Positions 59,401 through 64,000 of a DNA stretch of 64,000 bases are shown in pieces. The stretch is taken from positions 30,762 to 94,761 of the forward strand of contig NW_026516354.1 of NCBI RefSeq assembly GCF_025602895.1. The letters run 5' to 3'. How positions within the stretch are numbered: the first letter of the stretch is position 1; every line of letters starts with the position of its first letter. The notes beneath the pieces were generated by a model. It had not been told where the DNA came from, made no database searches, and was given only the letters and a program-made list of their open reading frames with translations. This DNA comes from Polychytrium aggregatum (lineage: Eukaryota > Chytridiomycota > Chytridiomycetes > Polychytriales). The translations under genes were made by a program, and so were the position numbers.

Positions 59401-62400
59401 TAGCCCATTGGAATTCTGTCTTGCCTGGATGAGGAGTGCGTTATGCCCAAGGCCACCGACAAGACCTTCATCGAGAAGCTCCACGGTCTTTGGAAGGGCA
59501 AGTCTTCCAAATACGAGGTGCCGAGATTCAACTCGGCCTTCATTCTGCAGCACTATGCGGGCAAGGTTGAGTACACCGTCACGGGCTGGCTGGACAAGAA
59601 CAAGGATCCCCTCAACGAGAACATCACCAAGCTCTTGTCGACGTCGAGCGAAAAGTACATTGCCTCGCTGTTCTCGGACTATTCTGGCGACGCCGAGGAG
59701 GCCAACCCCAAGGCTCGCGGCGTAACCAAGAAGGGTGCCTTCCGCACCGTGGCCCAGAAGCACAAGGAGCAGCTCGCATCGCTGATGAGCCAGCTCTACT
59801 CGACTGAGCCTCATTTTGTGCGCTGCATCATCCCGAACGAGGAGAAAAAGGCTGGAAAGCTCGACGTCAACCTCGTCCTTGAGCAGTTGCGATGCAACGG
59901 TGTCCTGGAAGGCATTCGCATCTGTCGTGCTGGCTTCCCAAATCGTCTGGTCTTTGCCGACTTCCGCCAGCGCTACGAGATTCTCACGCCTGGATTGATT
60001 CCCAAGGGAACCTTCATGGACGGTCGCCAGGCGGCACAGATCTTGCTTGATGCCCAGAACCTGGACAAAAACCAGTACCGCATTGGAACCACCAAGATCT
60101 TTTTCCGGGCAGGCGTGGTGAGTGCTGGCACACGGGATGTCATCGTGGGAGGTGTCGGGCTGGAGAGGGGAGCACGCATCTGCGCAATGAGCAGCGTCGT
60201 CCGCCACCGTCAAAGTGGCCAAGACTTCTCTGCCGTGGCATATCTGATTTGGCCAGTGGATTGTTGATGATATCATGCTGATACTCTCCTGACGGATGCG
60301 ACTCTGACCGCCTGCCACTTTGCACATGGCGCCACCCTTTAGCTGGCCCAAATGGAAGAGCTCCGGGACATCAAGTTGTCCAAGATCGTCGCCAAGATCC
60401 AAGCCATCATGAGAGGCTACTTGTGCAGGCGATACTACAAGAAGCGACTGGACCAGCTGCGCGCCATCCGCATCATCCAGCGCAACGCTCGCATCTATGT
60501 GACTCTGCGCGAGTGGTCGTGGTGGAAGCTCTATACCAAGGTCAAGCCTCTCCTCAACGTCTCGCGAGCCGATGAAGAGCTTCGAAAGAAGGAGGAAGCC
60601 GCTCGCGAATGGGAGGAACGAGCCAAGAAAGAGCAGGACGAGCGGGCCAAGATCGAAGCCGAACGCGCCCGCCTCGAGGCCGAGATGAAGCGCATCGAGG
60701 ATTTGCTGGTGCAAGAAAAGAACGCCGCCGGTGACCAGGCCGAGATCCTGGCCCGGACCCAGAAGCGAGAAATCGATCTGACCGAGGAGCTCAAGGACGC
60801 CAACGCTGAGCTCGACAAGAAGGAAGCCCTGAACGACGAGCTCTCCAAGACCAAGAAGAAGCTCGAAGGCGAGCTCCGCGAGCTCAAGGACGCTCTCGGA
60901 GAAGAAAAGTCTACGCTCGAGCGCTTGGAAAAGGACAAGCTCCAAAAGGAACAGCGCATCAAGGAGCTCGAGGCCGACTTTCAGAACGAGAATGCCACGA
61001 CCAAGAAGCTCGAGGGCGACAAGCGCTCGCTGGAAGCTCAAATCTCCGACATCCTCAAGCAGCTCGAGGACTCTGGGGCCAGCTCTGCAGAGCTGCTCAA
61101 AGCCAAGGCCAAGATGCAAGCCAACATCACCGAGCTTGAGCAACGTCTGGAGCAGGAGGCCGAGGAGAAGGCCAAGCTTGAGCAGCGAAAGTCCAGCCTC
61201 GAAGCCGAACTCAAGACTGCCCGCGACAACATTGCCGAGCTGAGCCAGGCCAAGGCCGACCTGGACGCCACCATCAAGAAGAAGGACAATGAGCTCGCTT
61301 CCGTCAACGAACGTCTCAAGCAAGAAACCACCGAGAAGGATGGTATCGAGAAACAGCGCCGCGAGCTTCAGCTCAAGCTCAACAAGGCTGAGGAGGACCT
61401 TGAGACCGAGCGCGGCGAGAAGGACAAGCTTGCCAACCAGAAGAAGAAGCTCGAGAAGGAACTTGCCCAGCTTACGTCGCTTGTTGAAGAGAAGGGAAGC
61501 GAGGAGACCAAGCAGGGCGAGCTCCGAAGACTGCGTGAGAACGAGCTCAATGACCTCAAGATCCAGCTCGCCTCTGTCCAGAACGACCTGGAGGAGAACA
61601 AGAGACGATCAACTCAGGTCATCGACAAGTTCAAGGCCGACCTGGACGCCGCTCAGCAGGAGAAGGACGCCATTGCCAAGAACAAGGCCACGCTGGACAA
61701 ACAGCTCAGTACCCTCAAAGAGGAGCTCGAGCAGACCGAGGAGGAGCGCAGCAAGCTCGAAAAGTCCAAGCGGCAGCTCGAGAGCGACATCCAGACCGCC
61801 AAGTCCAATGTCTCCGAGCAGGACAGGGCCATTGCCGAATACAAGGCCAAGGTCGAGGCCCTCGAGAAGCAGGTCGCCACGCTGTCCGCCCGCCTGGAGG
61901 AGAGCGAGGCCAACCTGGCCCGGGTCGAGCGTGACCGTGCCGCCAACCAGAAGCAGTCCGAATCGCTCAAGGACGATCTTGAGGAGGAGGTCAAGAAGAG
62001 GACCACGCTCGAGGGTCAGAAGAAGAAGCTTACCGTGGAGATGGCCGACCTCCAGGCCCGCCTGCAGGAAGAGGAGACAGCCAAGCTTGAACTGCAGCGC
62101 CGCTTGACTGCCAAGACGGCCGAGTTTGACTCGCTCAACGACCGCTTCAGCAAGGACTTCCAGGGTCGCATGGCCGAGCTCGAAGAGACTAAAAAGAAGA
62201 CCGAGCGTGAGCTTGCCGAGCTGCTGCTCAAATACGAGGAGCTCGACCGTTCCTCGGCCAACAACGAGAAGACCAAGAGCAGGCTGGCCACCGAAATCGA
62301 GGATCTCCGGCTCGAGATCGACCGCGAGCATACCGCCACGAGAAACGCCGAGCGCCAGGCCAAGCAGATCGAGAGTCAACTTGCAGCCGTCAACATTTCG

Positions 62401-64000
62401 TTTGAGAACGAGCGCCGGCAGAGAGAGCTGGCTGAGGCAAGCGGCCGCAAGCTGCAGTCCCAGCTCGACTCGATGCAACTCGAGCTCGACGAGAAGAACA
62501 ACAACCTGAGCTCGCTGCAGAGGTCCAAGAACGATCTCGAGCACGAACTCAAGTCCCTGATTGACGAGATTGGCGATGGTGGCAAGAACATTCACGAGCT
62601 CGAGAAGGCCAAGCGCCGTCTGGAAACCAAGATTGACGAGATGCAGCAGCGCCTTGACGAGGAAGAAGCCGCCCGCAAGAAGGTCGAAGAGGCCAAAGTG
62701 ACCATCGAGAACCAGCTCAACGACTACCGCCGCAAGACCGAGGCCGACTTGGCTGCCAAAGACAGCCAGATGGAGGAGACGCGCCGCATGCTGCTCAAGG
62801 AAGTCAATTCTCTTGGCGAGCAGCTCGACGAGACCACGGCCCAGCGCAACGAATACCTCAAGGCCAAGAAGAAGCTCGAGGAGCAGATCGAGGGCCTCTC
62901 GACCAAGGCCGAGTCTTCCGCCAAGGGCCAGTCTGATCTTGAGAAAGCCAAGAAGAAGGCCGAGAGCAGCCTCCGCGAAGTCCAGAGCAAGCTGGATGAA
63001 GAAGAGCGCGCCCGCAAGAGTTTTGAGGAGCTTGCTCAGCGGCACGAAAAGAAGGCCAACGCTCTCCAGAACGAGATTGATAGACTCGAGTCCTCCTTTG
63101 AGCTTTCTGAGCGAGCCAAAAAGTCGCTCGAGAAGAAGGTCGAGGAGCTTCGGAACGAGCTCGAGGGCGGAGACGACTCTAAGGCATCGCTTCTCGAAGC
63201 CAAGAAGCGGCTGGAGAAGGAGCTGCAGCAAATGAAGCTCAAGGTTGACGAGCAGGAGGATGCCTTGACCGCGCTAGAGTCTGCCAAGCTGACCAACACC
63301 ACCGAACTGGAGCAGCTGAGAAACAAGGTGCGCGACGAGAATGACGAGCGCATCGAGAAGCTCGAAGAGTCCCGACGTGCCCTCATGGCAGCCCAGCGCA
63401 TCTCGGCGCAAGAGATCGAGGACAAGAACAAGGACATTGCCAATCTCGAGAAGCAAAAGAAGCTCATCCAGACCGAGCTCGACGAGATCAAGGCCGCAAT
63501 GGAGGCCGAAATCGCGTCCAAGAACGAAGAGGCCGCCGCCCGAAGAAAGCTTGCTGCTGAACTCAAGGACATCCAGACCAAGCTCGACAGCGAAACGGCC
63601 AAGACCAACGACCTCAACGAGGTGCTTTCAGTCTACCGAACCAAGGCTGACCAAGCCATGGTCAAGCTCGAGTCTGCCGAGATTGCCCGCATTCGGTCCG
63701 AGAAGGCCGAGACCGCCCTCAAGATCCAGGCCAAAGAGCTCGAGGACTCGCTCAGCGATGCCAAGAACGCAAAGAAGATGTCCGAGGAAAGGATCAAGGC
63801 GCTTGAAATGAAGGTGACGGAGCTGGAAGAGAAGCTTGAGGAGGAGGCTCTGGAGCTCGGCGACTTGTCCACGATGAAGCGGAAGCTGCAGGAGGAGCTC
63901 GAGTCGCTGCACGAGCGCCACAAGAAAGACGTCGAGGAGCGCGAGACCCTCGTGGAGACAACTCGCAAAAAGTACCAGAAGGAGGTCAAGCAGCTCATGA
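56470..64000 (+). CDS. Conventional myosin II heavy chain (3' end beyond the window)
   Basis: Actin motor of the contractile ring. Ten exons are seen (56470-56640, 56877-57020, 57261-57445, 57552-57750, 57908-58070, 58221-58324, 58470-58880, 59131-59307, 59404-60117, 60343 onward). The last is open at the window edge, giving at least 1975 residues. SH3-like N-terminus ([16 protein letters not shown]); motor with [13 protein letters not shown]-loop GESGAGKT (168-175), switch I NNNSSRFGKF, switch [12 protein letters not shown] (to 459), relay [20 protein letters not shown], actin-binding [13 protein letters not shown], converter [14 protein letters not shown]. Two IQ-like segments follow ([32 protein letters not shown]), then about 1130 residues of uninterrupted heptad coiled coil (for example [18 protein letters not shown]). 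The rod has no Pro-rich break. The exon beginning 58470 was chosen over an upstream acceptor at about 58422 because it gives the standard spacing before SVLHLGNI. Confidence 0.96.
58894..59037. repeat. Perfect 24-copy hexanucleotide repeat in a myosin intron
   Basis: GCTGAT is repeated 24 times (144 bases) with no mismatch. It fills well over half of the 250-nt intron between 58880 and 59131, starting 13 bases after the splice donor. All forward frames stay open, producing spurious poly(LM) and poly(AD) frames. Confidence 0.97.

Overview
The window reads as nuclear DNA of an intron-rich, GC-rich early-diverging fungus, most likely zoosporic (chytrid-like); this placement is inference. The evidence is fungal gene content (Cgr1, a Tip20/RINT1 tether, a GGA adaptor, conventional myosin II, PdxT) alongside features reduced or lost in yeasts: the exon-junction protein Y14, a neurobeachin-type BEACH protein of about 3540 residues, PBZ zinc fingers, and up to 24 introns in one gene. 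Introns are mostly about 60-450 nt with GTRNGT donors, frequent CTAAC-like branch sites and YAG acceptors. I rebuilt the gene models exon by exon. For every complete multi-exon model the summed exon length is a multiple of three.

Layout. 1-803 (-): start of a lysine/acid-rich protein, possibly eIF5B. 1590-2568 (+): PdxT. 3249-4526 (-): CCDC90/MCUR1-type mitochondrial coiled-coil protein. 4818-6617 (+): PBZ-PBZ-ATP-dependent DNA ligase fusion. 7282-19529 (+): neurobeachin/LRBA-like BEACH protein. 20272-21451 (-): Y14/RBM8A. 22860-26313 (+): RasGEF. 26834-27994 (-): Cgr1/CCDC86. 28992-30408 (-): calmodulin. 32616-39518 (-): SMC1, diverging from CDC6 (39919-42646, +) across about 400 bp. 42937-47152 (-): GGA adaptor. 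47553-51350 (-): RINT1/Tip20. 52220-55318 (+): unrecognised 825-residue protein with a possible glycoside-hydrolase-like fold. 56470 to the window end (+): conventional myosin II heavy chain, open at the edge.

The genes do not form a pathway. There are loose themes: chromosome cycle (SMC1, CDC6, the PBZ ligase), membrane traffic (BEACH protein, GGA, RINT1) and calcium/actomyosin (calmodulin, myosin II). No mobile element, CRISPR array, rRNA or convincing tRNA was seen. Intergenic DNA is rich in micro- and minisatellites, and several introns contain hexamer or 12-mer arrays. The most unusual items are the PBZ-DNA ligase fusion, the unassigned 825-residue protein, a GC-AG intron in SMC1, a perfect 24-copy hexamer array in a myosin intron, and a 22-nt sequence repeated in two gene-flanking regions.
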